Below are positions 51,766 through 64,000 of a stretch of DNA of 64,000 nt, one piece after another. Origin of the DNA: Albula goreensis (lineage: Eukaryota > Chordata > Actinopteri > Albuliformes > Albulidae). Made by a program: the position numbers and the translations under genes. Below the pieces are notes generated by a model. The model made no database searches, had not been told where the DNA came from, and saw nothing but the letters and a program-made list of their open reading frames with translations. Location of the stretch: NCBI GenBank assembly GCA_022829145.1, contig CM040753.1, forward strand, positions 19,617,884 to 19,681,883. Reading direction: 5' to 3'. Position 1 is the first letter of the stretch. The number at the start of each line of letters is the position of its first letter.

Positions 51766-54490
51766 GAGCAATGCTGTCACTAAGCTTTTGAATGTGCAAG
51801 GCAGAGTAATGGTAAGCAGTATGGTGCTAAAAATTTGCTGTGGAGTATAGCAGTAGTAGAAGTTTACATTTAGCATGTTTTATTTAGCCAGAGTAGAAGA
51901 GCACTGAGCTTTGCAGCTGAACAGTACTTTAGGAGTACTGTTTGAGAGATAGGTCAGGCAGTGGTGTTTGTGTACTATGAAGTAAGACAGAGCTGACCAA
52001 CACTGCTAATGGGCATTGGAGTAATTATGGAGTAATTACAAAGGAACATAACTGTTGATGTCTGTTGGAGGAGCTACAGAAGAGTAGCACTCTCTGTGTA
52101 CACTGGAAATTCTACAGCAGTTTCATTGGTTTGCTTTGGGGTTGCTACAGGAAAACAGCACTAACGTTGTGCTTAGATAAAGCAGAGCAAGACAGCGCAG
52201 TCCAAGATGACAGAAATGTTTCATGAAATGTGGATAATATTCTGATCTGCTTATGAGATATCACTGAGAGATATCATGAAAATGGCCTTAAATACTGTAA
52301 TGCAAACAAGTTCTGTTCCACCCACAGACAAATGGGTCCAGGCACATCAGAAACAAATTTACTGGAAACTGGCATGAATTTTTATAATTTTGTCTTGAGA
52401 AAAACCATGGAGGATGCATATCAAACACATTTGAGGAATGTTCCAAATATAAGAATTGAATTTAAAATTTTATTTTTTTGCAACATTCCTTGTGACTTAC
52501 AGATGAGGCAAATATACACAGTGCTTAACATTTACCTTTTTAAATTTCTTTAAATAACCTTCCAAGAATATTCCAATAACCGAATGTTGTTTGCTGGGGA
52601 TACTGTGCTCAGGAGGTAGCCGGAGAAGAGTAGCTCTGGTTGGGAGTGTGCACGCTGAACCTAGGTTGAGCAGAGGGTACTCAGGAATCTGCAGGGATTT
52701 CCGATCCATCTCTCTCTGTCTCAGCGGGATACCCCGCCCCCGGTGTGAAGCATATGAACATACGTTCCTCTGTCGTTAGTTTCACCCTTCCTCCCAGGGT
52801 TTATTGTAGCCTATGATGCAGTGCGTTTTTCCACCTCAGTTGAAACTAAATCACTGTGAATATTGCCGTGTCCACAGAATTTTCGCACACAAACATGCCC
52901 CTGAGTGTACGGAATTCCACATGAAAAGTGCGAAATGATGACAGTTTTGTTTATTTACTTTTATTTTCTACCATCATTCTGTTTGTGAATCAGTATTCAC
53001 AAAAAAAAAAAGAAAAAATATACTGATGTATGTGGTCAATCCAGCCACACTTTATTGCTTGCAGAACAGGGCTGCTGCTTTGTGATTTTCTGCTGCGCTA
53101 CAATGATCTGTCACACTGCTGGAGAATCAACGTGAATAGTGCTGGTTTCACATGACACTTTTGGTGCCGATCTCTTCTAGTCATAATGCGTTTCCTCTGT
53201 TCCCCTCTCCGCTTGTTGAATGCGGCGCCTGACGATATACGGCATGTGCTTTGGCATCCGAGCAAATGAGGTAACCCTATAACCCTTCTGTTGCGTGAAA
53301 GGAGACGGAGCTTTTCCCTTTGAACTGTTGTAATTTCAATATATTAAAGTACGTACCTGAACAAGAGAGGGAGCAGGTGCTACGCCTGATCCCGTGTTAA
53401 AAGGGTCGCGGCTGGGGGGTGGGGGTTGGATTGTTTGGGTACTGTATTTCTGCTCGATCCATGGATTGCGCCTGGGAGGTGTGCACAGGCGTTTGTGAGT
53501 CGAAGATCTCCGTGGTTTTTCATGCCATGGCAGAGCGTATCAGTAGCCATCGCTGTGCTGCAGGAGTTTCACAAGCCACGCAGTGGGGATGTTGATTCTA
53601 ACTAAAAAGAGGCACGCAGCCGTGTCTGTTAGATATGTGAGCAGTATCAGCAGCAACGTTCGTCTGCACTCATACACAGCAACATAATAACCACGTATTC
53701 AGTACTTTTCTTGCTGATGCTTCTAATGCTTAACAGACATTTTCAAACATAGTGTGACAACTAGCCAAAAACAAAATGCTCATACGATAGAAGTAAAAAA
53801 TAAAAATGATAATAAAATACTGAGTACCAATAATCACAATAATCATCATAATCATAATAATAATAACTGTTGGAGTTGGAGTGTTGACTTGGGATCAGGA
53901 TTTCTCTGTCTATATTCTTACCTTTCTTATTTTTAGATAAAAAGCTAAATTGATCCAAGATCAGCATTCTAACTTGCTTTATGAATATGAGTCCTGGGTT
54001 TATAGCCGAATTGTTGTTGTGGCAGCATAAAGCTGAAAGTCACACAAATGTATGCATTTCATTATTTTTTTGTCAAGGTCCTCTACTAAAAAATTACCTC
54101 ATCCGAAGGTGCTTCTGGAAAAGATTTAAAAAATGAAAATAGATTTTTCCCTCCTCAAGTTTAACGTGGACAATGTGGGCAACAATATATTTTTATTATA
54201 GATGTTTAATCTCCTCTCTTGTGTGCAGGAGCTTAGCTGCCCTCTGCGTCTGAGTCACTGTGAATCATGAGGGCAGAGGTGGCTCTGAGAGTTTATAATC
54301 TTGTCTGTCTTCACTTCATTCATTTTTTTTGATTCCTTAGCTGATGTTTTTCTATACAAAAGTGACTTAAGGGCAGTAAAACTAATCCCTTTAAGTGATT
54401 TTGGCAAAAGCAATTTGGGCAGAAGGACCTTGGTCTCTTTTAGAGGAAAAAATATCCATTCTTATTCCTTACTTCTGGTTTGTTGAGGAA
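51766..54490. other. Intergenic or intronic stretch, no gene called
   Basis: A CpG-bearing part around 52600-53640 includes GCATCCGAGCAAATGAG|GTAACC, a donor-like border at 53270. No coding frame was recognised. Confidence 0.35.
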
Positions 54491-54491
54491 G

Positions 54492-54519
54492 GTGTGTGTG
54501 TGTGTGTGTGTGTGTGTGT
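54492..54519. repeat. (GT)n microsatellite
   Basis: Fourteen GT units. Confidence 0.93.
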
Positions 54520-54724
54520 TCAGGAGGCCAGGGGATGAGTGTACATTTCCAGATCTTTAATTTTATCCCGGTGTAGGTCTATGTCCCAGCCATCTCTTTA
54601 ATTATGATGTATACTTAATGATCAGCTTAGACAAACAAGCAACAAGCTACCTACACATGTGTCCTACTGTTAAACAGATTGGCAGGGCCCCGTATTTCAT
54701 TACCCATCACAGGATCTACCCACA

Positions 54725-54900
54725 GTTGCTGATGAAATCCTGAAGCTTTCAGCAGCTGGTATTACATTAATTGAATTTTTAATGTTCACTCGAAATAGCT
54801 TTTACAAGTCTGAAATATTGAGCCTTTCCAGGTGGAGGCTTATATAAGGTGCTGAAGCTTGTGTAATTTCAATTAGATTCCCAGTTTAATGCCATGAGAG
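54725..54900. other. Candidate conserved non-coding element
   Basis: CAGCTGGTATTACATTAATTG, TTTTTAATGTTCACTCG, CCTTTCCAGGTGGAGGC and TAATTTCAATTAGATTCCC are packed within 180 bp of unique DNA with no spanning frame. E-box and homeodomain cores stand out. Confidence 0.3.
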
Positions 54901-56685
54901 TTTTGTTTGGCTGGCACTGTTTGAGAGCGCCTCCCCAAAATGATTCATCTGCTTACCTGGCAGCTTTGTGTCAACATTGTTTAGGTATTCACACAACTGT
55001 ACCCACCAAGGATTCAATCCTACGGTACTCCAATCTTGGTCAACAATATCAATTTAAAATCCCTGCCAACACATGCATTGATAAACATGCTCCAAACAGA
55101 CATGATGTACAGTATGCACAAAAGGTTTAGCAGTCAGGAGCAGCAGGCTACTCAACCAGTGAACAGCAACAGCTTTTCATGAAAGGACATGTGGGTAAGA
55201 AACATCTCCTCTGTAATTAGTTCAGTCTGTACATACACATCTCAGTGTAGGGTTATCACTTCAAGCACAGTATGTAAGCTTTGCTAAATTAGCCAGGCTG
55301 GTCACAAGATTGTAAGGGAAAGTTGGGCCAATACATCAAAAGTCAAAGCTGGCAAAGCTGACGAAATCACCATCTCTTTCACTATTAGTCACTTTTCATT
55401 GTCTTGCGCAGGACACCTTCAGAGTTGTCCAATCTTTCTGTATCTGGTCTATATGCCCAGACTGTGACATCCTACCATCTGCTAGAACAGATAAGCTGAG
55501 GCAGGCAAGGACAAATAGAGTAGTGCAGGTGAACCCGTCCTCCCTGAAGACAAAACCAACTTCTCACTTTTCCTGCCTCTGCCTGTTTGATAGCATAAAG
55601 ATCACACCATCAATCCAAGGGGCCACTGTGTCTATGCTGCAGTGGCTTCAGAATCAATAACTGAATCATTTCACAAGACAGATAAAACAGACAAATACTG
55701 GCTGAAGCAGTCAAGGAATGTGCAGAGTGAATTATATTTGGGTTTGGTTCACAGTGACACTGAAAAGGAAAACAGAAATGCAGAGCCATTTATGCGTCAT
55801 TCGCTGTATTCATTCATTGTATCAGAAACAGAAAGGATGATAACCAAGATCCACTGCCTCCTCAAAAAAAACTGAGGTTAATTAATGTGGGAAAAACAAT
55901 TTTGAAATGTGACAATCATGGGAAAGAAAGATATCTGTAGAGGTTTTGAACAAGCCTGCCTGGATACGGAGCGACATAAACACACTCAAACTGCGAGGAT
56001 TAGCAGGAGAAGAGCAGGAGAGGGGAATGCTGAGCTGGGAATGTGGCAGAGGGAGCTGGGGGGGAGAGTTCAGGACGTTTGAGTCTCCATCAGCACAGCC
56101 CCTTTCTGTGAGCAGAATGCAGTAGCAGGGATTAACACAACGAGGACAGAAACTGTATATCTGTTCCAACCCTTCCTCCTGCAAAAAAAATTAAAAATCA
56201 TCTGTAAACTGCTTAAAGTCACCCTACTCCTGTGTACTTGCCAATATCTTCATGTCAGCCTTATTGATGAGAAGATATTTACACAAGTGGATGGTCACCT
56301 CCTGTCTGGGGTTCTATTTTTCTGAATGATTTAAGTTTGTAAACACAGTGAAGCGGTATGTCCCATCATCCGACAGGGAGACAGATGGGTTGAGCGACGG
56401 CCGAGGGGAGCAGTAAGAGTCGAAGCCCAAGTTTCATTAATCAGGGCAGAGGAGTAAATCACAGCTGTTCCCTGAACCGTTCTCTCTTCAAGGTGCCAGT
56501 AGCAGAACAGAAACAAGCTGCCCCCCTTCCCCCAAACTGGGAATTATATGAACTGTGCACGCATGCAACCTTCACGGTAGCATTAGCCACTGCCCCCCCC
56601 CCACCTCTTCATCTCCTTTTGTTACTTATAGGTGTGTCTAGGTAGCATTGCAATGTGATCACTATTGTGTGCTTTTAAATTGGTT
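54901..56685. other. Intergenic or intronic stretch, no gene seen
   Basis: Unique sequence. The frames at 55642 and 55882 show no recognisable protein, and a C run lies at 56594-56602. Confidence 0.4.
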
Positions 56686-56800
56686 TGCCAGTCAATCTTG
56701 ATTCCCTTTCCCCCCCCGGCTCAATTACAGATGCGCTCGTTTTTCATAATGGAAGCAAAATGAGGTTTTGGCTGGCAAGGGGCCCAATTACAGGAGAGAG
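56686..56800. other. Candidate conserved non-coding element
   Basis: CCAGTCAATCTTGATTCCC, CGGCTCAATTACAGATGCGC, TTTTTCATAATGGAAGC and GGGGCCCAATTACAGGAG lie close together. The CAATTACA word occurs twice, consistent with paired factor sites. Confidence 0.3.
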
Positions 56801-58704
56801 AGAAAGAGAGAGAAGGAGAAACACCAGAGTTTTTAAATGAGATGTGTGAGAAAGACGAGTAAAAACTCACTTGCTGTCTAATTATGCATCAAAAGGCCCT
56901 AACAGTCCCTATCACAACCCAGCAGTGTGTGTCTGACCAGTCTGAAAATCCTCCTTATCCCTCATGCATTGCAGATTCATGTGAAGTGCACAGTATGAGA
57001 TAATGTGATGTCAGGACACCAGAAATGGGCCAGTACCTTGCTAATTTGAACCAATCATAGAGCTTAGTTGTTTATCAGCTGCAATCACACTCACATGTTA
57101 AAACAGTCAAAAAAGTCACAGCACACACAAAGCAAACCTTTCAAGACAGTGATTGACATATAATTGTTGCATTGCTAACATCTATTCATAATATTCCAAC
57201 TGGCATCTCAACACAAAATAAACACTTGCAAGGAACAGCAATCCTTTTTGACACTGGTTACCATTCTGTTACTCAGTCCTGTGACTCCATTCATTCAAAT
57301 GGTGTTTTTCAGATTCTAAAAACAGCCTCTCATTTTCATGGTTTGACTCAGCTGATGTAACTCTGCGGTGGTCTGTCCATGTGCTTTCCTGTCTATCAGT
57401 GATCTGTGTGCACCACCCTGGATCAGTCTTAGTATGCTATAACCTGTCTGTTTGAACCATGCACAGTATTGTCTGTGAAAGTGTTAAGGGCTGCTAGTGT
57501 TCCACAGGTTGGTTGGATCTCTTAGTCATTCCTCATGCGAATTGAAATAGACAGTGGGACTGAGGGACTGTTCATTTCCTGTATGTCCCTCAGCTTAGCA
57601 AAATAATTTGGCATTTCTAGAAATGTGCTGTGATCACAAATCCATTTGAACACCAATCAGACTATTTTAAAACTGAGAGCTGCCAGAACTTGCACCCCCC
57701 CCCCCCAGTCTCCCACATCCACTTCTCTCACTTTATCTCGCCTGCCACTTGGAGGAATGTGTCACTCTTCAGTAAGAATTCTTTCTTTTCACCAAGCACC
57801 AAGAAATATTTCAGTTTATGTTTCTGGGTTGATTTATTTTCTGTGTACAGTATCAGTATGTATGTGTATGGGAGAGAGACTGAAGCTTTACAGAAGTAAC
57901 AAATCCTGCAATATATTACTAAATATTGCAATATTCATTTTGCAATATTCATTTTTATTTCAATGTTTTGATGTATTGCCCAGTGGAATGTTTGCAAAAA
58001 TTTCACAGACCATGTGTTTGCTCACTCGCCTCTGTGTCTGAGGGGCAGGGGCCTCTCCGCTTGCATAAATAATTGACAGTTGTGAGTTTGAATCTGCGGC
58101 TTGCATATTAAGGTTCATTAGCTGCTGTGGTCATGAATAAAGCTTGCCAAAGTCAAATGGGATGTGACTGTTGTGTCCTGTGTATTGAAATATAGCACAC
58201 TGTAAGCTATTCTGGTGTACCGGGGCATTGTGGGAGCTATACCTATCCCTGTTAGCTGCAGGTGACCCTGTGATGAGGGGATCTGTGTATAGACATGAGA
58301 GAGAGAGTGAGACAGAGGCAGAGAGAGAAAAATTAGAGGGGAGGCCAGGCCTCCTGAGTGGTGCACCCTATGAAACCATTTGTCCTTGGTGAAATGACAT
58401 TCCCCATGGTGACTGCCATGGCCGGGAGTCCCAGCGTGCACTCTGATCACAAATTATCCCCAGCATCAGCCAGAGACAAAGGCTTCAGCCTAAAGAATTT
58501 ACTGCCATTTCTTATTCCAGTAGTGACTTACCTGGTTCCGGACAACATTAGCAGCACTCTACTTACAGTTTCTTTCAAGTTCTGAATTTAAAAGAGTCAA
58601 AACTAAAAGTACAAAATTAATAATTTTAATAAACAGTTTTAATTGTAATTTGTTTCACTTTCACAACAGCCTCAAGTGTATTTGTATCACTGTCTGTTAG
58701 TTTA
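56801..58704. other. Intergenic or intronic stretch, no gene seen
   Basis: Includes a C10-type run near 57696-57706 and a B-box-like GTGAGTTTGAATCTGC near 58082, possibly a SINE remnant. No exon was seen. Confidence 0.4.
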
Positions 58705-58865
58705 CCATTTTGCCTCAATACAGCTTTGTCACTGGCCATATTATTGTACCATTTTGGCTCTATGCCTGTGTCACTAGCCATGTTAGTGTGACATTTTGGC
58801 TCTACACTTGCATCACTGGCTACGTTGGTATACCATGTGGGCTCTGTGCCTCTGCCTCAATGATC
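58705..58865. repeat. About 43-bp minisatellite, 3.5 copies
   Basis: CCATTTTGGCTCTA-like heads recur at 58705, 58749, 58790 and 58833, each followed by TG(T/C)(G/A)TCACT(A/G)GCCA. The copies are diverged, so the array is older than the one at 51485. Confidence 0.75.
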
Positions 58866-60279
58866 CTGTTCAGGTGTCAACAGAATGTATCACATCAGCA
58901 TCAGTCTACACCATAACATTAAGAAACCTCTTAGTTCCTCTCCACTCTTCGGCTTGTTCAGCTTTATATGGAAAGGCTTGCTTGGGAGGTAAATGTTGTC
59001 ATTTGCTCTCTTTAGTTCTGTAGAGCTTGTGGCTGCTTCTCCTTCATGCACAGCTCAGTATGAGGCTTTGCAACAGAGCCCTGTTAAAGAAAAACAGCAT
59101 GGTGAGTCACCCCAGTGAGCCTGGGAAACTTACCCAGTCTATGAGAATAAAGCCCCCTCTCCCAGCAGTGAATGCCTTCCCATTATGACTAGCCTTAGCG
59201 CTCATAGCAGATAGCTATCAGAAGCTCACTGGCAGGGATCTTAGCAGTGATCTGTCAGACTAGTAAAGAGCTGCACCTCCAAACCCCAATTTTGTTGATA
59301 CCCTTCTCTTTCCCTCTCCAATCTTTCACTGTCTTTAGCCCCACCCCCTGGTTTCAACCCCAGCAAGCGACTAGTTAAATTTAATGGAACGTCGAGGTTT
59401 ACATTTTCCACACATCAGCAGTACCTTATGGGAGATTATTCTTATATAGGCGGTATAGATTTACCCAGGGGGATTCAGAATGAAGAAACTGGAATGAGAA
59501 GCTGTCAACCACACCCCCCACACCCTTCCCCCTCTCTCATCACATGCTTTCATGCTGTACAGTGCTGTTCTATATCTTGCTGACTGTGCATGTACCTGAG
59601 GCCTTCTCAGTCCCTTCCCCCCTTTCTGCTTTACTGTTCAGCCCCCTCATTGGCACGGGAGCATGCTACATCACGCCTGCCACGCACACCATTCAGTTTT
59701 GTTTTCCCTTCTTATCTTTTGTCTCTTAAGTCTCATATCCTTCCCCATCCTTTCCATATAGTTTCCAAAAACAATTTGTGCTGTTGCTCACCTATTGTTT
59801 TGTTTTGTTCTTTGCAAATTCTGAAGGTTTTCTTTTCTGCTTTCTCCTCTCGATATAAACTCACTCTTCTTCTCTCAATCTATCCTGTCTAATCTCCACT
59901 CTGCCACATTGATCTAATTTTCACTAGCTTTGTTATCCATTTATCTTGCACTTTTCATCTGTCGGTTCATTCTTTCTCTCATGGTTTGAGTATTTATCTC
60001 CTTTCTTTGTCTCTCTCTCTCTCAGTCGCTCTCTCTCTGCTTTGCTGGACAGGCTCATCCAGTTGTCATATTTGTTGAAGTCACAATTTCAAATTTGAAA
60101 TGCATTACATGTCTTGCATAACAAGCATTAAAAAGGGTATACTGAGCAACAACAAAAAAAGCTTAATTTTTTCATATTGGAGTGATGTGTAACATTCTAA
60201 TTTTTCTGACAACGCCTTCCAGCTCCTGCAGCATCAGCCACCACAGAACGGAGAGGGAAGAGTAGACTCACTCTCCTCT
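58866..60279. other. Intergenic or intronic stretch, no gene seen
   Basis: Pyrimidine-rich from 59580 to 60050 with (TC) runs around 60010. Open frames there are Ser/Phe-rich artefacts. Confidence 0.45.
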
Positions 60280-60560
60280 GTGTTTCATTACCTCAATTAT
60301 ATCCTTTACATTTTTTCAAACATAAATATTCTGGGCTGCCGTAATCTTTATTTTCATTAAGGTCGTTTTGCCACATTGTGCACACTCTCACCAAAAAGTG
60401 ATTTAAATGATTTCAGAAAATCAATTATGTGCAATGTGATTATGATTCTATTTTTCATCTTCTCAACAGAGGGAATCTCTTGCCAATATTTTCCAGCCCT
60501 CTTAATTGCATTAACAGTCTAATTTTCTGTCTGCCTCATCTTAATTGGGTTTCAGAAAAC
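60280..60560. other. Candidate conserved non-coding element
   Basis: A long unique AT-rich block with CCTCAATTATATCC, GGGCTGCCGTAATCTTTATT, CATTAAGGTCG, AAATCAATTATGTGCAATG and CCCTCTTAATTGCATTAAC. It is free of repeats and frames. Of all blocks in the window this reads most like an ancient enhancer. Confidence 0.33.
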
Positions 60561-62552
60561 ATAAGTCCGTGCAAGCAGCATGGTTTATCCCTCAACAGTA
60601 AGCATAAATAACTACATAAATACATTTTTACACCTGTTAGCCACAAAACCGTACCACATCCAACTGGCATACCTCATCCAGATTTCAATGATCCAGTCAA
60701 GTATTGCAATGTGAGTGCAGAAAAGTACTGTGGGTGACTTTTGTTTGTGAAAATCAAAATGAGACAAGTAGTTTTTGTCAAAAAACAGCACTGAGACCAC
60801 TACGATGATGCACCTCAGTACTGTGTAGTGAAACCTATTCAGTTAACCTTATTGTCTCAATATTTTGGACAACTGGAATCGCAGCAGTATAAAAACATTT
60901 ACAAGTGAACAAACTGACAATCTAAAATACAGCACACAAATATGACTGCATGCAAACGTACCTACAATCATAAGATCATAAAGGCAAACAGTGATGAAAA
61001 GCAAGGCAGAGTCAGCTCTGGGGATTTAAAATATGACAATAAGCTGAAAGGCAGAGGGCAAAAACTGAATACCAGGGTTGCATATTGTTTGTTGCAGGCT
61101 TAGCACAAGCCATGAAGGAGGATTTTACTCTAGCCGTCTTTTAATTTTGGTGCTCTGTACCATCTCTCTGCTAGCATTACTGGGCTTGAGGTGCCCATGC
61201 AAAGCCTGCGGTGTGACTGAAAGCTAATCCCACTGGATCAAGTATTAGGAGAGTCGTTCTGATCCCCTAAGGAAGAGTTTGAGTAAAAAATGAAAGGTAC
61301 TGTTGGTTCCTGGTTGCCCTATTTATTTTCCTTCCTTGCCGTACCATCGCCATCAAAACTTTGAACTCACAACACAGCATGAAAACATGAATAAAAAATG
61401 AAAACAGGAGAATTCTAGGGTGCCATTGTGCTGCAGTAAAAACGATCAAGGTTAAGGTTTTCTGTTTCTCAAAGAGAATTAGGAGTCCCATTCCACTGCA
61501 GTACTGAGCTGTGAAGAGTAGCTGCACACACGCAGCACTGGCACCCTCCACTTTTCGGCCTCATCAGTGGCTTATTACATACATATCTGACTGCCCACAG
61601 GGTCATCGGCATGGGGTACATAGGAATTTCTCTGGATCAGCAGCACCTTCACACAGAAGCCACAACGGGTGCGGTATCACAAAACTCGAGAGGGCTGCTT
61701 GTTCATGTAAATACCCAGCCCCGGCAAACACAGTCCTTACTTCAGCAGCTTAAATCCCATTAGTCACACCTGAGTCTGTGGCACTAGCAGGATGGGCGCT
61801 CATTATGTGCTGGAATATAACGTTTAATAATAAGCCGGAGATGTGGCGTATTAATGTGATAAGAATGACTGGGAAGTTGGCCAGGAGGGTTTTTTTTAAC
61901 ATGTAAAATGTCTAATCTCTCCTTCTCTCAGCAGAAGTGCCTCTAAGGACAAGTTGAGTACAGGAACGAGCCTGTGTGCAGCTTTCCCTAAAGCTTAGCC
62001 CTCTTCTCAGATAAAAGAGCGTTCCTGCTGCCTGACTGGTCATTTTTTTCTAGGGGATCAAAAATTGATCGGATAGTTATTAGCCTACATGACACATTAA
62101 AGCTATGCAAACTGAAACTCGGGCACTTCTGCCGTTGGCGCTGGGTTTCTGTCTTTGAGGGGTACTGGCATGCAGCTTCTTCTAGAGGGGTTTGCGTGCA
62201 CAACCAAGCTGGAGAAACCAGGTCACAGCTCTCTAGGGCACTACAGTAATTACCCAAGGTGTTACTGATTAAACGTTCATGCCTTCTTGAGCTGATAGTC
62301 TTTAAGATCCGTGTTCATGGGCAGTTTTTTAAATCCAATTTTATATATACATGCTGCATATATATACAATTAAATATTTTCTGCTTTTAATACATCCAGT
62401 TGAAAACAATGCAGAATGAATATTGATGGACCTCTCTGCTTTTAAATATTATATTATACTATAGTTGTACCATAGTTACACAAATATTATTAATAACTTA
62501 GTTGCTGTTTCATTTGTTCATCCCTTTCTTTCTTTTGCCTCCTGATGTACAG
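60561..62552. other. Intergenic or intronic stretch, no gene seen
   Basis: Unique sequence. A compact block at 61790-61890 with TATAACGTTTAATAATAAGCC could also be regulatory. Confidence 0.4.
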
Positions 62553-62699
62553 TTCACAGTGAATTGGGTGTGGCCATCCACTGTCTTCTCTGAACCAATC
62601 CAGACCCTGGACCCTGCAGGTTCTGCAGCCCGACCTCGACTGCAGACCACACAATTCCCAGCCCCTTACCAGAGGCAAGGGGCAACAGTGGCCGATCAG
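62553..62699 (+). other. Exon-like segment, possible 5' UTR exon
   Basis: A TTCTTTCTTTTGCCTCCTG pyrimidine tract and GATGTACAG acceptor precede 147 nt that end GCCGATCAG|GTAAAA. The segment is clearly GC-richer than its surroundings and contains no ATG, as expected in a 5' UTR exon. One frame is open throughout (FTVNWVWPSTVFSEPIQTLD...) and the length is a multiple of three, so a coding exon is not excluded. The protein is not recognised. Confidence 0.33.
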
Positions 62700-64000
62700 G
62701 TAAAACCATCCTCTTACCAGCCTGTTAGTTGGGTATTGGAACATTCCTGGAGCATTAGGAAGGTTAGGTTAAAGCTCCCTGTACCCATTATCTTTTTTCA
62801 TGACTAAATGAGAATCATCAAGACACCACAATATTTGCATGCAACGATTGCAGGATGAAGTTTTACAAACCCCATAATAATCATACTATTAAAATATAAA
62901 CACCCATAAAAATCCTGCTAACAGACTGAGCAATACATCTAGTTCATATAGCCAAAATAGCCATTAATAGTTAAACAATATCAGCAAGTACTAAGTAGTG
63001 TGCACTAATATCAAATTTCCTCATAGTTGTCAGGCTTTTTTTTATCTGACATGATTTTGATAAATTGTGACTGGGCAACCAAGCCAAAAACATATGAATG
63101 TAGTTTATACAGGAATGTAGATATCAATGGTTGTATAAATATAATATATTTGATATGGTTAGTGTAATGGATTAATGGTAATTTAAATCATTCCAGTAAA
63201 TAAGCCTAAACATAGTTGTATGGCAACCAATCCAGCCATTGAGTTCCAACAGATCATTGACAGCATCAGAATTCAGTTGGGTGCTCACTGATGTCTCTGC
63301 ACTATGCTACAAATGAGATGCCTCATTGTCAGGCTCATAGAGTATTATGGCTGTGCAGACACTACAATGTGGGGATTAAGCTGTCCAACTTCAGGTGAAT
63401 TTGAATGGCTGGTTTGATCTTCTGATGAATGTTTATGTTGTAGTGTAGCCAGGGCTGTGACTGGAGGTGGTGATTCAAGCCAACTCAGTGAGTAACCTCC
63501 AACATAGTGTTGACTAAAACTTGATGGATATGGGATTGCAGGACAACAATGTCACAAATTCTAACTTCCCTTTCTAGAAGCTGTAGAGTAGGGGTATCCA
63601 GTCTTATCCGAGAAAGTCCAGGACATGTGCAAGTTCTGGCTTTCTTACTGGCTGATTAAATGACTCTATTAAAAGACATAACTCTGTTAATTAAGGAATT
63701 GATTCATTGATAAACTCAACTGAGTGTTTTAGTGCTGGGCTTGAAAACAGCCTGCACCCACACTTGCCCTTCTCAGATAAGTTTAGCATCTGGTCTATAA
63801 ATAAGAGCATCTGAGGTCAAGACTTAGAAACATGCATTCCCAAACCCCTAGGGGGTACCCTTGATCTGCAAACACTCTTGCTGCTGCTGTTGACAGCTGT
63901 GTTCTGTTAACAGCAGAGGATGGGTTTGATTCCTTCTCAGTACACCTCCTGGGAGGTTTTTTAAAATTCGGTTAAGATGTGACAGGGCATACACAAATAT
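62700..64000. other. Downstream AT-rich sequence, no gene seen
   Basis: Unique AT-rich DNA to the right edge. No LRR/Ig coding exon such as lingo3 would carry was found in the window. Confidence 0.45.

Noticed and set aside
20031-64000. Search for the LINGO3 LRR/Ig coding exon expected by synteny
   Set aside because: No frame of the needed length (about 590 codons) or LRR pattern exists on either strand in the window.

Overview
The window reads as nuclear DNA of a ray-finned (teleost-type) fish. The genes have GT-AG introns, polyadenylation signals and vertebrate-specific families. A Tc1-type fold-back element and tRNA-derived SINE pieces typical of fish lie between them. CA/GA microsatellites, minisatellites and long A runs are frequent. 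The gene order oaz1 - peak3 matches the OAZ1-PEAK3-LINGO3 neighbourhood of human 19p13.3 (recalled, not searched).

Layout. (1) 1-5.8 kb, + strand: coding exons 2-5 of ornithine decarboxylase antizyme (oaz1), including the programmed +1 frameshift site and its 3' pseudoknot. Exon 1 was not found and probably lies to the left of the window. (2) 5.9-9.9 kb, - strand: a PEAK3 pseudokinase gene, tail-to-tail with oaz1; the two poly(A) signals are about 110 bp apart. (3) 9.9-15.2 kb: intergenic, with SINE-like and hAT-like remnants. (4) 15.2-16.3 kb, - strand: an intronless C2CD4-family gene that ends without the C2 domain. (5) 17.0-20.0 kb, + strand: a six-exon gene for a 224-residue basic/acidic protein. 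It runs head-to-head with the C2CD4-like gene and perhaps belongs to the fish oogenesis-related family. (6) 20-64 kb: a gene-poor desert with a 340-bp Tc1-like MITE, SINE pieces, four minisatellites and many microsatellites. Several unique AT-rich blocks there look like conserved regulatory elements. One isolated terminal coding-exon candidate lies on the - strand at 45.7-45.9 kb. Two exon-like segments on + (49.7-49.9 and 62.55-62.70 kb) may be 5' non-coding exons of a gene whose coding part lies to the right; lingo3 would be expected there by synteny.

The genes do not form a pathway. oaz1 controls polyamine levels, peak3 is a signalling scaffold, and the C2CD4-like and 17-kb genes form a divergent pair separated by about 0.7 kb. 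All gene assignments come from reading translated exons and comparing them with remembered family sequences. No database search was possible.
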